This document shows, piece by piece, positions 1 through 9,475 of a stretch of 37,300 nucleotides of DNA (within the stretch, counting starts at the first letter, position 1; each line of letters begins with the position of its first letter). Made by a program: the position numbers and the translations under genes. Location: NCBI GenBank assembly GCA_023459795.1, contig JAEWSP010000027.1:1-37300 (forward strand), in the 5' to 3' direction. This DNA comes from Bacillota bacterium. GTDB lineage: Bacteria; Bacillota_I; Bacilli_A; RFN20; CAG-288. The notes under the pieces are model-generated. The model made no database searches. It saw only the letters and a list, made by a program, of their open reading frames with translations, and had not been told where the DNA came from.

Positions 1-126
1 GCATCCTTTGCACCGGTAGCGCTGCTTCTTGCAGCGAATACCATCCTTCTTAAAATCCGCCGATCCACAGTAGGGACAGCAGACGACTTCCAGGTCGTCA
101 AAACGGAGTATCTTTTTTCTTCCCAT
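1..126 (-). CDS. Transposase-like zinc-ribbon protein, N-terminal part (runs off left edge)
   Basis: Forty-two codons are visible from an ATG at 126, and the frame is open to the window edge. The peptide has a zinc-ribbon pattern: CPYCGS, then about 16 residues later KKQRYRCKGC. This CxxC...CxxC ribbon followed by a basic stretch is typical of the N-terminus of IS1595/IS1-like and other DDE transposases. An AAAGGA ribosome binding site lies about 10 bases upstream. The catalytic domain is outside the window, so the family is inferred. A 10-bp inverted repeat lies just upstream and could belong to the element's end. A non-transposase zinc-ribbon protein cannot be excluded. Confidence 0.55.
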   Translation of the reverse strand, partial: MGRKKILRFDDLEVVCCPYCGSADFKKDGIRCKKQRYRCKGC

Positions 127-180
127 ATAAAAAAGTCCTTTCCCATGGGACTCGGGAGACGACCTGGGTAAGGACTATTG

Positions 181-225
181 CTACATAACTCTTTAGAGGC
201 CGTCTCTCGAGTCTCAGTTATGTAG
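181..225. repeat. Inverted repeat between transposase-like gene and lipoprotein gene
   Basis: CTACATAACT (181-190) is mirrored perfectly by AGTTATGTAG (216-225), with a 25-base loop. It has no T-run and does not look like a rho-independent terminator. It could be the end of the neighbouring insertion element, a MITE-like remnant or an operator. The rest of 127-363 holds only the ribosome binding site (AAAGGAAA) of the downstream lipoprotein gene. Confidence 0.4.
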
Positions 226-363
226 CTTGAATAAGTATAGCATTTTCGGCAATTTAGAGGGTGTCAGCACACCAGTGGTTGTATTTCCCCATCAAAAAAA
301 TTCTCATCTATTTTTCCTCTTTCCCTATATTCAAGGGCATGTTTTTAGAAAGGAAAACCCCTT

Positions 364-3300
364 ATGAAAAAATCGAAAACAGGAATTATCTCTCTCGCTG
401 TTCTGTCTATGCTTCTAGCAGGATGCAAGAACACCAAGGCCGTTTCCAGCTCTTCTTCTTCGGAAAAGATCATCGAACCTACTTCTACGTCTTCTGCCGA
501 TGCTGAAAAGGATTCCTCCTCCTCTTCTTCTTCCCAAACATCTTCTTCCAAGGCATCTTCCTCTTCGTCTTCTTCTGTTTATGACCCTCAGAAGGAAGAT
601 GAGAAGAAATGGCCTTCCGGAATCCTTCAGTCCATGAAGGATGATCTTGGCGGTGCTGTTCTTCCTTATTATGATCTTGGCTTTACGGATAGGCTTGGAC
701 TTGGAACCACGTGGGATGCCGAAACTGGCATTCTGACTTTCACTTGCTCCGGCACCTATGATGCCACTGCTCTCCAGGCTATCAAGACTCTCTATGAAGG
801 CAGGGACGGATGGAGTGTCACCATCGTCGGAGATGTTCTGACTGCTGTCAATGCCACTCTTGGAATCACCGTCGTCATCGGCAAGGATGCCGATACCGGC
901 TGCTATACCATGGCGGTAACCTATGTCGAACCTTTCGATCCGACCAAGGCGACGGACTGGACAGCCGATATCAAGACCGCCTTCCAGACCAGCTGCAACG
1001 ATTTTGATGGCAACTTCGGTACCGGAAGCACGCTTCCTTTCGTGTATCTCGGAACAGTAAACCCGACCATCAACTCTGCTGCCGACAATAACGTCGAACT
1101 CTACGGCGGTGCTTGGAATGATCAGATCCTGACTCTGGCAAAGGCTGCCTGGCCGACTACCGGAGATTCTCCGGAATGGACTTATGCCGAAAGCATTTCT
1201 TCTACAGGCAATTCGACTAGCACCTATACTTTCACGAAGGTCTTCAAGGATGCTGCGGGTGCACTCCTTGGCACTATCACCTGCAAGCTTTTGAATTATG
1301 CAAAGTATGTTTCTTCTGGCGTCTACCGCCATTCTGCCCATCTTACTGTCCACTACAAGGGAAAGTTCATCATTCCTGCTACGGCAACCGATTGGTCGCA
1401 GGATACGAAGGACAAGTTCACGACATATTACAACAACTTCGATGGCAACTTCGGTACCGGAACGCTTCCTTATGTCTATCTAGGAACGGTTTCGGAAACT
1501 TCGACTTATAGTTCCTACAGCAACTACATCCAGCTCGTCGGCGGGGATGATTCCTGGGATGACCAGATCCTTGCCAATGCCAAGCTCGCCTATCCTGTCT
1601 CCGATGGGTGGACTGAAACAGACAATACTGCTATTACGGACCAGACTTTTGCTTTCGAGAAAACCTTTAAGGATGCGGCCGGCGAAGAGAACGGGAAGAT
1701 CAAGGTTACCCTTATCCGGTATACCCTTTCTACAAAGGTTACGCCTAGGATGCAGATCTCTTATCTCTCGCCTTTCCGTTCTCCGGCCGGTGCAACTACC
1801 TGGAATGATATTGCCGGAATGGATTCTAGTAAAACGAAGTACGATCTGGATGCCCAGATTGCCACTTTCACGAACAACCATGTGATTCCTTACTTCTACC
1901 TCGGAAGCAGTGCCGTTACTCCTACTACCGGAACGGACACCGCCAAGGGAAAATACCTTGAACTGAAAGGCGGTTACTGGGATGACAAGGTCCTGACCTT
2001 GTCCCAGGCGGCCTTCACTGCCGATACTGCGCTTACTTGGACTGCGACTGACCAAAGCGCTACGGATTCCACAATTCCTCTTGTCTTCGAAGCGGAGGAT
2101 GCTGCAACCGAAGACAAGATCAAGGTCGAGTTGCGGAAGTCTACCGATTCTATCCCTAAGGTCAATCTCTATATCTTCTTCACCAAGGGTTGGTCTGCTC
2201 CGACTCCGGCTGCCTGGGCGGCTGACGTCTCTACGGCGATGACAACCAACCTCGGGGAAGCCTTCCCGTATGTCTATATGGGAACGGATGCTCCTGTTGC
2301 TACTTGGGATGCCACGAACCAGAACATCGAGATCCAGGGCGTCAACTGGGAATCCAGCTTCAATGAGAAGAGCATCTTTGCTTATGCCCAGAAGGAGCTG
2401 GAGGCCGATACGACGTTTGCCGGCGGAGAATGGACCTTCAATTCAACCCAGTATGTCCCGCATGCAACGACCGGAGATGAAGAATACGGTGCCGCCTATC
2501 GTACGACAGGGACAGACAAGATGTTCTCTGCCCAGGTGAAGAACAAGGCCGGAACCAAGATCTTCCGCTTCGAACTCTTCCGCTACATGGATGCTTATTC
2601 TTACTCAAATCCGGCCCTTACCACGGTGGACTACCTCAAGGCGATCATCCATGTCTATGATGCCTACCAGACTCCTGCTACGGCGGGTAGCTGGGATGCG
2701 GCAATGGTAACCTCCATCCAGACGAAATTCGGTTCCAATGTCGTGATTCCGTTCGTCTACCTCAACTCCGCCGCCCCTGCCTTTGCTGCTTCCTCGTCGA
2801 CTACGGTGAAGAGTGCTACTATTTCCGGCGGAATCTGGGATTCCCAGTTCCTCATCGATGCTGCTGGCGACTTCACGGAAGCCGACGGCTGGTCTACCTA
2901 CGAGAACGAAAATCCTTCCAATGCCGAAGACAATGGCAAGTCCTTCTTCAAGAGCTTCCCTGCTGTTACGGATGCTACCAGCGGCACTACGACCGATGCC
3001 CAGATGATCGGCGTCACCCTCAGCGAAGAGGACGACTGCGCCATCACGATCACTTCCTATGATGTCACTGCCTCTACGGCAACCGGTGTTGTCGGATACA
3101 ACGATGACGTCAAGAACAAGATCAATGCCAATACCGATAACAATGCGGCTGAGATTCCTTACTTCTACCTCAACACGACGGACGATCTGGTCACGGCGAC
3201 TGCCTCCAAAGGCACGGTGACTGTTGTAGGCGGAGAATACAGCGTCTACAGCTTGGTCGAAGCCGACAAGGCACTTGCTGGCTGGGACACCGTGAAGAGA

Positions 3301-3837
3301 AGCTATTCTTCTTCGATTAAGACCTTTACGAAGGCGAAGACCCTTGCCGATGGCTCTGTCATCACCATGGCCTTCAGCCGGAAATACGTTTCTGCTTCCA
3401 AGATCTATGCCATGTCCATTACCATCACCTTCAAGCAGGGCTGGGCTGCCGATTCCACGGCTGTTGCCTGGAATTCCGATGTCACTACGGCCTTCACGGA
3501 CAAGTTCGGTGCTGACTTCGTGATGCCGGTCATCTACTTCGGTACCACGGATGCGGAAGTCGTCCTTACCTCTAGTTCCACCACTCAGATTGCTCTTACC
3601 GGCGGAGACTGGATCGCCAATACTATCAGCCGGATCGAAGGACAGCTGGATAAGGATACGGCCGATACTACGAACAACCGCTCCTGGACTTACCTGGTTG
3701 CCTATAAGAGCACGACTCCTTACCTCTATGCCGTGACGAAGGCCTACGACGCTGCCGGCAATGATACGGGCAAGCACATCACTCTCGAAATCTACAATTA
3801 CAGCGAAAAGGTCCGGATGAATATCTTCTACCGCTAA
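364..3837 (+). CDS. Large repeat-containing surface lipoprotein
   Basis: The product is 1157 residues. A lipoprotein signal peptide occupies residues 1-21, with lipobox LLAGC. A Ser-rich, partly charged linker (about 26-72) would span the cell wall. From about residue 85 to the end I see eight degenerate repeats of roughly 120-160 residues. Each has a W-x-x-D-like helix followed by a [LIFM]P[YF]xYLG-type strand, at about 100, 224, 368, 508, 634, 795, 931 and 1054. Most are followed some 20-35 residues later by a GG-x-W motif. I do not recognise the repeat as a named domain. Adhesive or ligand-binding roles are only inferred from the surface location. An AAAGGAAA ribosome binding site precedes the ATG, and a terminator follows at 3858. 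Long ORFs on the opposite strand here are composition shadows. Confidence 0.9.
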   Translation: MKKSKTGIISLAVLSMLLAGCKNTKAVSSSSSSEKIIEPTSTSSADAEKDSSSSSSSQTSSSKASSSSSSSVYDPQKEDEKKWPSGILQSMKDDLGGAVLPYYDLGFTDRLGLGTTWDAETGILTFTCSGTYDATALQAIKTLYEGRDGWSVTIVGDVLTAVNATLGITVVIGKDADTGCYTMAVTYVEPFDPTKATDWTADIKTAFQTSCNDFDGNFGTGSTLPFVYLGTVNPTINSAADNNVELYGGAWNDQILTLAKAAWPTTGDSPEWTYAESISSTGNSTSTYTFTKVFKDAAGALLGTITCKLLNYAKYVSSGVYRHSAHLTVHYKGKFIIPATATDWSQDTKDKFTTYYNNFDGNFGTGTLPYVYLGTVSETSTYSSYSNYIQLVGGDDSWDDQILANAKLAYPVSDGWTETDNTAITDQTFAFEKTFKDAAGEENGKIKVTLIRYTLSTKVTPRMQISYLSPFRSPAGATTWNDIAGMDSSKTKYDLDAQIATFTNNHVIPYFYLGSSAVTPTTGTDTAKGKYLELKGGYWDDKVLTLSQAAFTADTALTWTATDQSATDSTIPLVFEAEDAATEDKIKVELRKSTDSIPKVNLYIFFTKGWSAPTPAAWAADVSTAMTTNLGEAFPYVYMGTDAPVATWDATNQNIEIQGVNWESSFNEKSIFAYAQKELEADTTFAGGEWTFNSTQYVPHATTGDEEYGAAYRTTGTDKMFSAQVKNKAGTKIFRFELFRYMDAYSYSNPALTTVDYLKAIIHVYDAYQTPATAGSWDAAMVTSIQTKFGSNVVIPFVYLNSAAPAFAASSSTTVKSATISGGIWDSQFLIDAAGDFTEADGWSTYENENPSNAEDNGKSFFKSFPAVTDATSGTTTDAQMIGVTLSEEDDCAITITSYDVTASTATGVVGYNDDVKNKINANTDNNAAEIPYFYLNTTDDLVTATASKGTVTVVGGEYSVYSLVEADKALAGWDTVKRSYSSSIKTFTKAKTLADGSVITMAFSRKYVSASKIYAMSITITFKQGWAADSTAVAWNSDVTTAFTDKFGADFVMPVIYFGTTDAEVVLTSSSTTQIALTGGDWIANTISRIEGQLDKDTADTTNNRSWTYLVAYKSTTPYLYAVTKAYDAAGNDTGKHITLEIYNYSEKVRMNIFYR

Positions 3838-3857
3838 TCCGATCCTGGAAGAAACAA

Positions 3858-3887
3858 ACGGCAGACCGATCGGCCTGCCGTTTTTCT
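3858..3887 (+). terminator. Rho-independent terminator after the repeat lipoprotein
   Basis: A GC-rich hairpin with arms ACGGCAG and CTGCCGT, extended by an inner CCGATCGG, is followed by TTTTTCTT. It begins about 20 bases after the lipoprotein stop codon. Confidence 0.85.
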
Positions 3888-3914
3888 TATTCCAAAAGGA
3901 AGTTGGTACGGAAA

Positions 3915-3956
3915 TAAAAAAGCTATCCTAAGCCTAGTAGCAACAGGATAGCTTTT
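3915..3956 (-). terminator. Terminator after the ABC exporter gene
   Basis: Arms AAAAGCTATCCT and AGGATAGCTTTT pair around a 16-base loop. Read on the minus strand, the hairpin ends in a T-run just past the exporter stop codon. It faces the terminator of the convergent lipoprotein gene. Confidence 0.8.
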
Positions 3957-3964
3957 ACTACTCA

Positions 3965-6748
3965 CTACTCGGAACGAAGAGCTTCGACCGGATCTTTCCG
4001 GGCTGCAGAGAGGGCCGGGAGGATACCGGCGACCATCGTGAGTCCGACAGCGATCAGGATGATGAGGAGAGCGGAAGGAACAGGAAGTGCTGCGATAGCC
4101 GTAATCGGCGGATAGAAGTGATGGACGACAGCGTTCAGGATAATCTGTATCAGATAGGTGATCAGGATACCGAATATTCCGGAAGCAAGTCCGATCATCA
4201 GTGTCTCGGCATTGAAGAGATGGGAGACATCCCTCTTTCTTCCGCCGAGGGCACGGATGATGCCGATTTCCTTGATCCGCTCGATGACGGAGACATAGGT
4301 GATGATGGAGAGCATGACGGTGGAGACGACAAGGCTTAGGGAGGTGAAGGCAATCAAGGCGATGGAGATGATGTTTATGATCTGGCTGACCATGGAGATG
4401 ATAACGGCAAGGTCATCCGTATACTGGATCTCTTCCCTGGTCTTTCCGTCACTCTTCGTATAGGAAATCAAGGCACCATTAGAGAGGGTGATATCGTCCT
4501 TGCTGTTCCATTTGTCCAGATAGTCCGTGATCAGGTTCTTTGACTCGAAGGAATTCGGATAGAACTGAATGCTGGAAGGAAGCGTCTCTCCTCCTAGGTT
4601 ACGGGATGTGATCGTATGGACTTCGCTTTCCCCGGACGAAGAAGAGGAGGAACCTCCGGAGATAAGGCTGAGGATAGAAGACAAGGAGCTGCTATCGCTT
4701 CCGATATACCCGGTCTCCGTCTTCGTGACCTTTTTCGTCTCTTCTCCGGATACGGTATCCACGGTGATGTCGTAGTCGTAGTACATACCGAACTTCGTCG
4801 TGGCTCCGCTTACCGTCACCTGGCCGGAAGGATAACCGCTGGTCGTTCCCTTGGAGGCAGAATAGTCCTGAAGGAACTTTACGATCAGGGACGGATCGCT
4901 TCCGTTGACGGAGGCGTTGTCGGCTAGGTATCTGTTCGTAAAGGCAGGCGTGTAGTAGAAACCGGTCTTCAGGGTCATATAGGAGCGGTTTGCTTTCGGC
5001 TTCAGGATTCCGGTTATCTTCATCGGCATTCCGTTTGTCCAGCTCTCCTGCGGCCTATAGGAATATAGGAACGGATTCAGATCATCGGAGAGGGAACTCT
5101 TGTTCTTCGTGAAGACGGTGTTGTTGGGATAGTAGACAAACGGCTTCTTCAGGATGTCTTCCACCTTCAGTGCCTTGCAGGCATTGTAGGAACCTTCATC
5201 ATAGCTTTCCCCGTTGAACTTGTGGATGAGGTTCAGGAACTGATCCTGGGAGAAGTATCCAAGCAGCGTCAGGGTGATGTCGTTTACTTCCTCGTCCGTA
5301 GAGAGGACGAGCATGATCTCATCTTCCTTCTTGGCGATGCTTCCGGCCGCTATGTCGTACTGGCTTAGGAGATAGCTGTCCGAGTTGATGGACTGCCCCA
5401 GGACGTTGGCATAGGAGGTGATGACGGAGGCATAGCTGGAATAGCCGGTCTCCGCAAGCTTGATCTTCAGGATGGAAGTGGCGATAGCACGGATTCCGGA
5501 AACGGAGAAGTAGGAGTCGTCCTCGTATCCTTCCAGGTTGTCGGTCGTATAGATGTTGTAGCTGGGATTGATTCCGTACTTCATGACGACATCCTGGTAG
5601 TATTTCTCAGGCATATCGTTGACATAGTCCACATAATCCTGGCTGATGTTGTTCGTGATCATGGAAGAGCCGACATCCTTCGCCTGGCGGATGATCTCCT
5701 CCGTCAGGAAGTTGACGTTGATCTTTCCGTCCTCGCTTGCCTTCTTCACGGCATCCGTCTGGGCGGTTCCGGACATCTGGCTGACGATCTTGCTCAAGTC
5801 CATTCCGGACTGGGCGACATCGATCGGATTTCCGGAGAGCATCTCGTTTTGCATGTCCCCGATGTAGTTCTGCACTCCGTCCCTTACGGCAAGAACGGCG
5901 GATACGCCGATGATGCCGATGCTGGCAGCGATGACCGTGCTGATCGTCCTCTTCCTTTTGACGAGGAGGTTCTTTGCGCTGAGCTTGAAGGCTGTCCACC
6001 AGGACATCTTGGACTTCTTGGCGCTGATCTCCTGGACGGAGCCGCCTTTCTTCTCATCCTTGTTCTCTGCCGTATAGGGATTCGTATCGTTCTCGATTAT
6101 ACCGTCCTTGAGGGTGACGATCCTAGTCGAGTAATCCTTGGCAAGCTCCGGGTTGTGGGTGACCATGATGACAAGCCTGTCCTTGCTGATCTTCTTGATG
6201 AGATCCATGACCTGCAGGGAGGTGACGGAATCCAAGGCGCCGGTCGGTTCGTCGGCTAATAGGATGGTAGGGTTGTTTACAAGAGCCCTGGCGATGGCGA
6301 CTCTCTGGCACTGTCCGCCGCTAAGCTGGTTCGGCTTCTTGTTCTCCATCCCGGCAAGACCGACATCGGCAAGTGCCTTCTTGGCTCTTTCGACTCTCTC
6401 TTCCCTCTCCGTTCCGCCGATAGTAAGAGCAAGTTCCACGTTCTCCAGGATGCTCTCCTGGGGGATCAGGTTGTAGCTCTGGAAGATGAAGCCGACTTTA
6501 TGGCTCCGGTAGGTGTCCCAGTCCCGGTCCGTGAAATCCTTCGTGGAGATGTTGTCGATGAAAAGGTCTCCTTCCGTATAGTGGTCCAGCCCTCCGATGA
6601 TGTTGAGAAGCGTTGTCTTTCCGGAACCGCTCGGGCCCAGGATAGAGACAAACTCGTTGTCCCTAAAGGAAAGATCGACCCCTTTCAGGGCCGGATAGGA
6701 TGAAGTTCCGACTTTGTAGTCTTTGCGGATTCCTTTTAGGACAAGCAT
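3965..6748 (-). CDS. ABC transporter, ATPase fused to FtsX/MacB-type permease
   Basis: The product is 927 residues. Residues 1-230 form an ABC ATPase of the LolD/MacB type: Walker A GPSGSGKTT, Q-loop FIFQSYNL, signature LSGGQ, Walker B ILLADEPTGALD and switch HNPE. A transmembrane helix near residue 270 (TVIAASIGIIGVSAVLAV) leads into a large extracytoplasmic domain with a Ser/Gly-rich stretch. Three C-terminal helices carry the FtsX pattern, including SVIERIKEIGIIRALGGRKRD. This fused ATPase-permease layout is common in Firmicutes exporters of peptides, lipoproteins or antimicrobials; the substrate is unknown. Only one FtsX unit is present, so a dimer is expected. An AGGAGG ribosome binding site precedes the ATG. 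Confidence 0.92.
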   Translation of the reverse strand: MLVLKGIRKDYKVGTSSYPALKGVDLSFRDNEFVSILGPSGSGKTTLLNIIGGLDHYTEGDLFIDNISTKDFTDRDWDTYRSHKVGFIFQSYNLIPQESILENVELALTIGGTEREERVERAKKALADVGLAGMENKKPNQLSGGQCQRVAIARALVNNPTILLADEPTGALDSVTSLQVMDLIKKISKDRLVIMVTHNPELAKDYSTRIVTLKDGIIENDTNPYTAENKDEKKGGSVQEISAKKSKMSWWTAFKLSAKNLLVKRKRTISTVIAASIGIIGVSAVLAVRDGVQNYIGDMQNEMLSGNPIDVAQSGMDLSKIVSQMSGTAQTDAVKKASEDGKINVNFLTEEIIRQAKDVGSSMITNNISQDYVDYVNDMPEKYYQDVVMKYGINPSYNIYTTDNLEGYEDDSYFSVSGIRAIATSILKIKLAETGYSSYASVITSYANVLGQSINSDSYLLSQYDIAAGSIAKKEDEIMLVLSTDEEVNDITLTLLGYFSQDQFLNLIHKFNGESYDEGSYNACKALKVEDILKKPFVYYPNNTVFTKNKSSLSDDLNPFLYSYRPQESWTNGMPMKITGILKPKANRSYMTLKTGFYYTPAFTNRYLADNASVNGSDPSLIVKFLQDYSASKGTTSGYPSGQVTVSGATTKFGMYYDYDITVDTVSGEETKKVTKTETGYIGSDSSSLSSILSLISGGSSSSSSGESEVHTITSRNLGGETLPSSIQFYPNSFESKNLITDYLDKWNSKDDITLSNGALISYTKSDGKTREEIQYTDDLAVIISMVSQIINIISIALIAFTSLSLVVSTVMLSIITYVSVIERIKEIGIIRALGGRKRDVSHLFNAETLMIGLASGIFGILITYLIQIILNAVVHHFYPPITAIAALPVPSALLIILIAVGLTMVAGILPALSAARKDPVEALRSE

Positions 6749-6861
6749 GTGTCTTCCTCCTTGCTGAGGCCAAAAGAAAAAGGGGAGAAACTGTTCGCTA
6801 TCATATTAATTGGGAAAAAAGAGAGGTTCAAGGAAGATACTTCCTACATTACCGCTTTCAC

Positions 6862-6892
6862 AAAAAAAGCGGCAGCTAGGAGAAGCTGCCGC
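6862..6892 (-). terminator. Terminator after the 3-hydroxyacyl-CoA dehydrogenase gene
   Basis: The arms GCGGCAGCT and AGCTGCCGC pair with a 6-base loop. On the minus strand they are followed by a run of seven T, directly after the TAG stop codon at 6899. Confidence 0.88.
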
Positions 6893-6898
6893 AGGGGT

Positions 6899-7840
6899 CT
6901 ACTTGCTGTACTTGTAGAAGCCTTCGCCGCTGCTGCGGCCAAGCTTCTTCTGGTCGATCATCTCCTGGATGACACGGGCCATATCCTTGAAATGGTAGGG
7001 GGCGAGGAAGGAAGGAATCTTGACATACATTTCGACGATTTCATAGACCGTCTTGAGTCCGACGACATCCATGATCTCGAACGGTCCTTCCGGAGCTCCG
7101 GTACCGACCTTCCAGGCTGTATCGATGCTCTTCGGATCGCTGATGCCGGTGGCATAGAGATCGAGTCCGGCGAAGAGGAACGGAACGAGCATGGAGTTCA
7201 ATAGATAGCCGTTCTTCTCCTTGTGGAGAGGAAGGGCGATCATGTGGATGCTCTTGGAGAAAGCCATGACTTCGTCGAAGGTAGCAGCGGAGGTCTTAGG
7301 CTGGGCTTCGACCTCGGCAGTATTGTTCTGCCAGATATGGTTGGCGAAGTGGAGGGCGGCGAATCTGTCCGGGCACTTCGTGTACTTCACGAACTTGGAA
7401 GGAAGAAGCGTGGAGGAATTGGTGACGAGGATGGTCTTCTCTCCGAGATCCGGTGCAAGCTTCTGGAAGAACGCCTTCTTGTCCTTGACGTTCTCGCTCA
7501 TCGCCTCGACGACGATGTATGCATCCTTGACGGCCTTGGCAAGATCAAGCTCGAGCTTGATGCCCTTGAAGGCATCCTCGACCTTCTTCTTCATGCCGGC
7601 ATAATCCTTGTCGTCCTTGTCCTTGACGAGGCCTAAGGCGATATAGGTCGGATCCTTCTCCATCTTGTCGATATCATCGAGCATCATCTTCTTGGTCATC
7701 TCAAGCTTCGGCTTGGTACGGCCGATGCTTCCCTGGCTTCTGAGCCAGATGGTCGTGTCGTATCCCCAGTAAGCGGAGACGAAGGCAATCTGATTTCCTA
7801 GAACACCGCCACCGCAAACGACTACTTTTTTAGATTCCAT
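6899..7840 (-). CDS. 3-hydroxyacyl-CoA dehydrogenase
   Basis: The product is 313 residues and should oxidise (S)-3-hydroxyacyl-CoA to 3-ketoacyl-CoA with NAD+, or run in reverse in butyrate-type metabolism. The N-terminal Rossmann motif is VVVCGGGVLGNQIAF. The catalytic-type segment HFANHIW and the C-terminal domain (NGYLLNSMLVPF, GTGAPEGPFEIMDVVG, GEGFYKYSK) match the HAD family. The frame is open further upstream to 7921, but I place the start at ATG 7840: GGAGAT lies eight bases before it and the Rossmann strand begins four residues later. No thiolase, crotonase or acyl-CoA dehydrogenase is adjacent, so the pathway cannot be fixed from context. Confidence 0.88.
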   Translation of the reverse strand: MESKKVVVCGGGVLGNQIAFVSAYWGYDTTIWLRSQGSIGRTKPKLEMTKKMMLDDIDKMEKDPTYIALGLVKDKDDKDYAGMKKKVEDAFKGIKLELDLAKAVKDAYIVVEAMSENVKDKKAFFQKLAPDLGEKTILVTNSSTLLPSKFVKYTKCPDRFAALHFANHIWQNNTAEVEAQPKTSAATFDEVMAFSKSIHMIALPLHKEKNGYLLNSMLVPFLFAGLDLYATGISDPKSIDTAWKVGTGAPEGPFEIMDVVGLKTVYEIVEMYVKIPSFLAPYHFKDMARVIQEMIDQKKLGRSSGEGFYKYSK

Positions 7841-7939
7841 AATTTGGGATCTCCTTTTTCCACCCATTATCTTAACAAAAAAGGGATTACATAGGAAGCT
7901 AAATGGATAAAAGGGAAACAAGTCTGTTTTTTTGGACGC

Positions 7940-9451
7940 TTATTTCCGCTTATAGATCCGGACCGACTCGTTTCCGGCATCGTTCTGTCCTATCAGGAGG
8001 TATTCCTTGCTGATGATGTCCTGGTAATAGGATCTGTCCGTCTGCACCGTCTTGTAGTCTTTTCCGAAGACGATATATTCCGGCTTCTTGTCTTCCAGGT
8101 AGCTATAGACGTCTGTTTCGACATCCTTGTTGGCAAGGCAGTACCAGCTCTGGTAGGTCTGGTAGCGGCAGGTATTGTGGTTGTCCCGGTAGAGAAGGAT
8201 AGGGGCAAGGGTATCGAGATAGAAGACATGGTCGTCCTTAAGCTCTTCCTCCTTGGGGACAAGGCTGTCGATGAGGGCTTTCGTATCGTGGTCTACCTGT
8301 ACGGAGTAGGTCTCCACCTTGTTCGTATAGAAAATGGTAGAGGTCGTAGCCGACACGGCAATAGGAGCAAAGAGGAAGACTACGGAGGCACAGACAGGAA
8401 GAGATAATTTCTTCTTCTTCCCTAGGACCGGAAGCTTGGAAAGGAAGAAGGTGAAGAAGACAGAAAGGAACGGGAAGGAGGAAATCCAGTACTGGGGGAA
8501 CTTGGCATCGATGATATTGAAGATTCCGGGAACAAGGACGGTCACAAGGAAAAGAATATATAGATCGAAGTCCTTGTCTTTCTTCCTTATCCCGAGGATG
8601 GAAAGGAGAGTCCCGGTTAGGACATAGAAGAGGACGACAAGACGGTAGAAGAGGGAATTGCTTTCGATGCTGTAGGCAGCATTGACAAGCAGGTTCTCCT
8701 TGATCATCTCCATGAAGTATCCTTCCCGGAAGGCATATAGGGAAACGAAAAGGCAGGGAATCCCAAAGCCTAGGAAAGCCAAGAGGATATTGTAGAGCAG
8801 TTCGATTCCGTACTCCTTCCTATGGAAGAAGAAGAGGACCAGATAGGATAGGCAGAGAGCAAAAGGAACAAGCCCGTCCGTAAGCCTGGCGTTGAGTGCG
8901 ATTCCAAGGGCAAGACCGGCAAGGAGAGTTCCGATCCTATAGTTCTTCTTCGGATTCTCTTTCTGTGCCTTCAGGAAGAAGATAAGAGGGAGTGCGACAA
9001 AAGGAAGAAGGATGCTTCCGACCTGGTTTCCGCTTGGCATGAAGCAGTTCAGGGTTAATAGGATTCCGCCTCCCAGGATCAGGTCTTTTCTTTCTCCCCT
9101 AAGCTGATAGACGGCCAGAAGAGTGAGGAAATAACCGAAGTAGTCGAACACTCCGCAGAGGAAGAGAAGCCCCGGCTTTCCACCCATCCTGTACCCTAAT
9201 GCCGGATAGAGGAAGACGAGCAGGCCTTTGTGGTCATAGAAATCGATATACGGTTTCTTTCCGGAGCAGATCTGCTTTCCGCACCACAGGAAAAAAGCAG
9301 CATCATCATGGATACTGCAGTAGGAATTTGCCGGATAAAGGGGAGAAAGAGCGGAAGTCAGGAAGAACACGGTGAAGAGGGCAAGAGGGAGGGAAAGAAG
9401 GGCAATGCTTAGGACCGGATGCTTGTCCAGATAGGATTTGACAGAATGCAT
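7940..9451 (-). CDS. GT-C-type polytopic membrane protein, glycosyltransferase-like (copy 2)
   Basis: The product is 503 residues with about ten hydrophobic helices. The first extracellular loop contains HDDAAFFLWCGKQI followed by YIDFYDHKG, resembling the acidic loop of GT39/GT83-type lipid-linked sugar transferases (PMT, ArnT). The C-terminal soluble part has an acidic, aromatic-rich stretch (CRYQTYQSWY). It is a clear paralogue of the gene immediately upstream (9476-10990): same length, same order, and shared motifs such as KNYRIGT, KFPQYWIS/KYPQYWIS and CRYQTYQSW. AAGGAG lies about ten bases before the ATG. The acceptor and donor are not predictable, and no other cell-envelope glycosylation genes are adjacent. 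Confidence 0.7.
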   Translation of the reverse strand: MHSVKSYLDKHPVLSIALLSLPLALFTVFFLTSALSPLYPANSYCSIHDDAAFFLWCGKQICSGKKPYIDFYDHKGLLVFLYPALGYRMGGKPGLLFLCGVFDYFGYFLTLLAVYQLRGERKDLILGGGILLTLNCFMPSGNQVGSILLPFVALPLIFFLKAQKENPKKNYRIGTLLAGLALGIALNARLTDGLVPFALCLSYLVLFFFHRKEYGIELLYNILLAFLGFGIPCLFVSLYAFREGYFMEMIKENLLVNAAYSIESNSLFYRLVVLFYVLTGTLLSILGIRKKDKDFDLYILFLVTVLVPGIFNIIDAKFPQYWISSFPFLSVFFTFFLSKLPVLGKKKKLSLPVCASVVFLFAPIAVSATTSTIFYTNKVETYSVQVDHDTKALIDSLVPKEEELKDDHVFYLDTLAPILLYRDNHNTCRYQTYQSWYCLANKDVETDVYSYLEDKKPEYIVFGKDYKTVQTDRSYYQDIISKEYLLIGQNDAGNESVRIYKRK

Positions 9452-9475
9452 TTTGAATTCTCCTTCGAGATAAGG

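Noticed and set aside
2605..3777. 390-codon minus-strand ORF opposite the repeat lipoprotein
   Set aside because: Low-complexity Arg/Gly/Ile composition mirroring the sense codons; the sense strand has a signal peptide and repeats.
7841..7921. N-terminal extension of the 3-hydroxyacyl-CoA dehydrogenase
   Set aside because: The extra residues are hydrophobic/basic with no family match, and a good ribosome binding site precedes the internal ATG at 7840.
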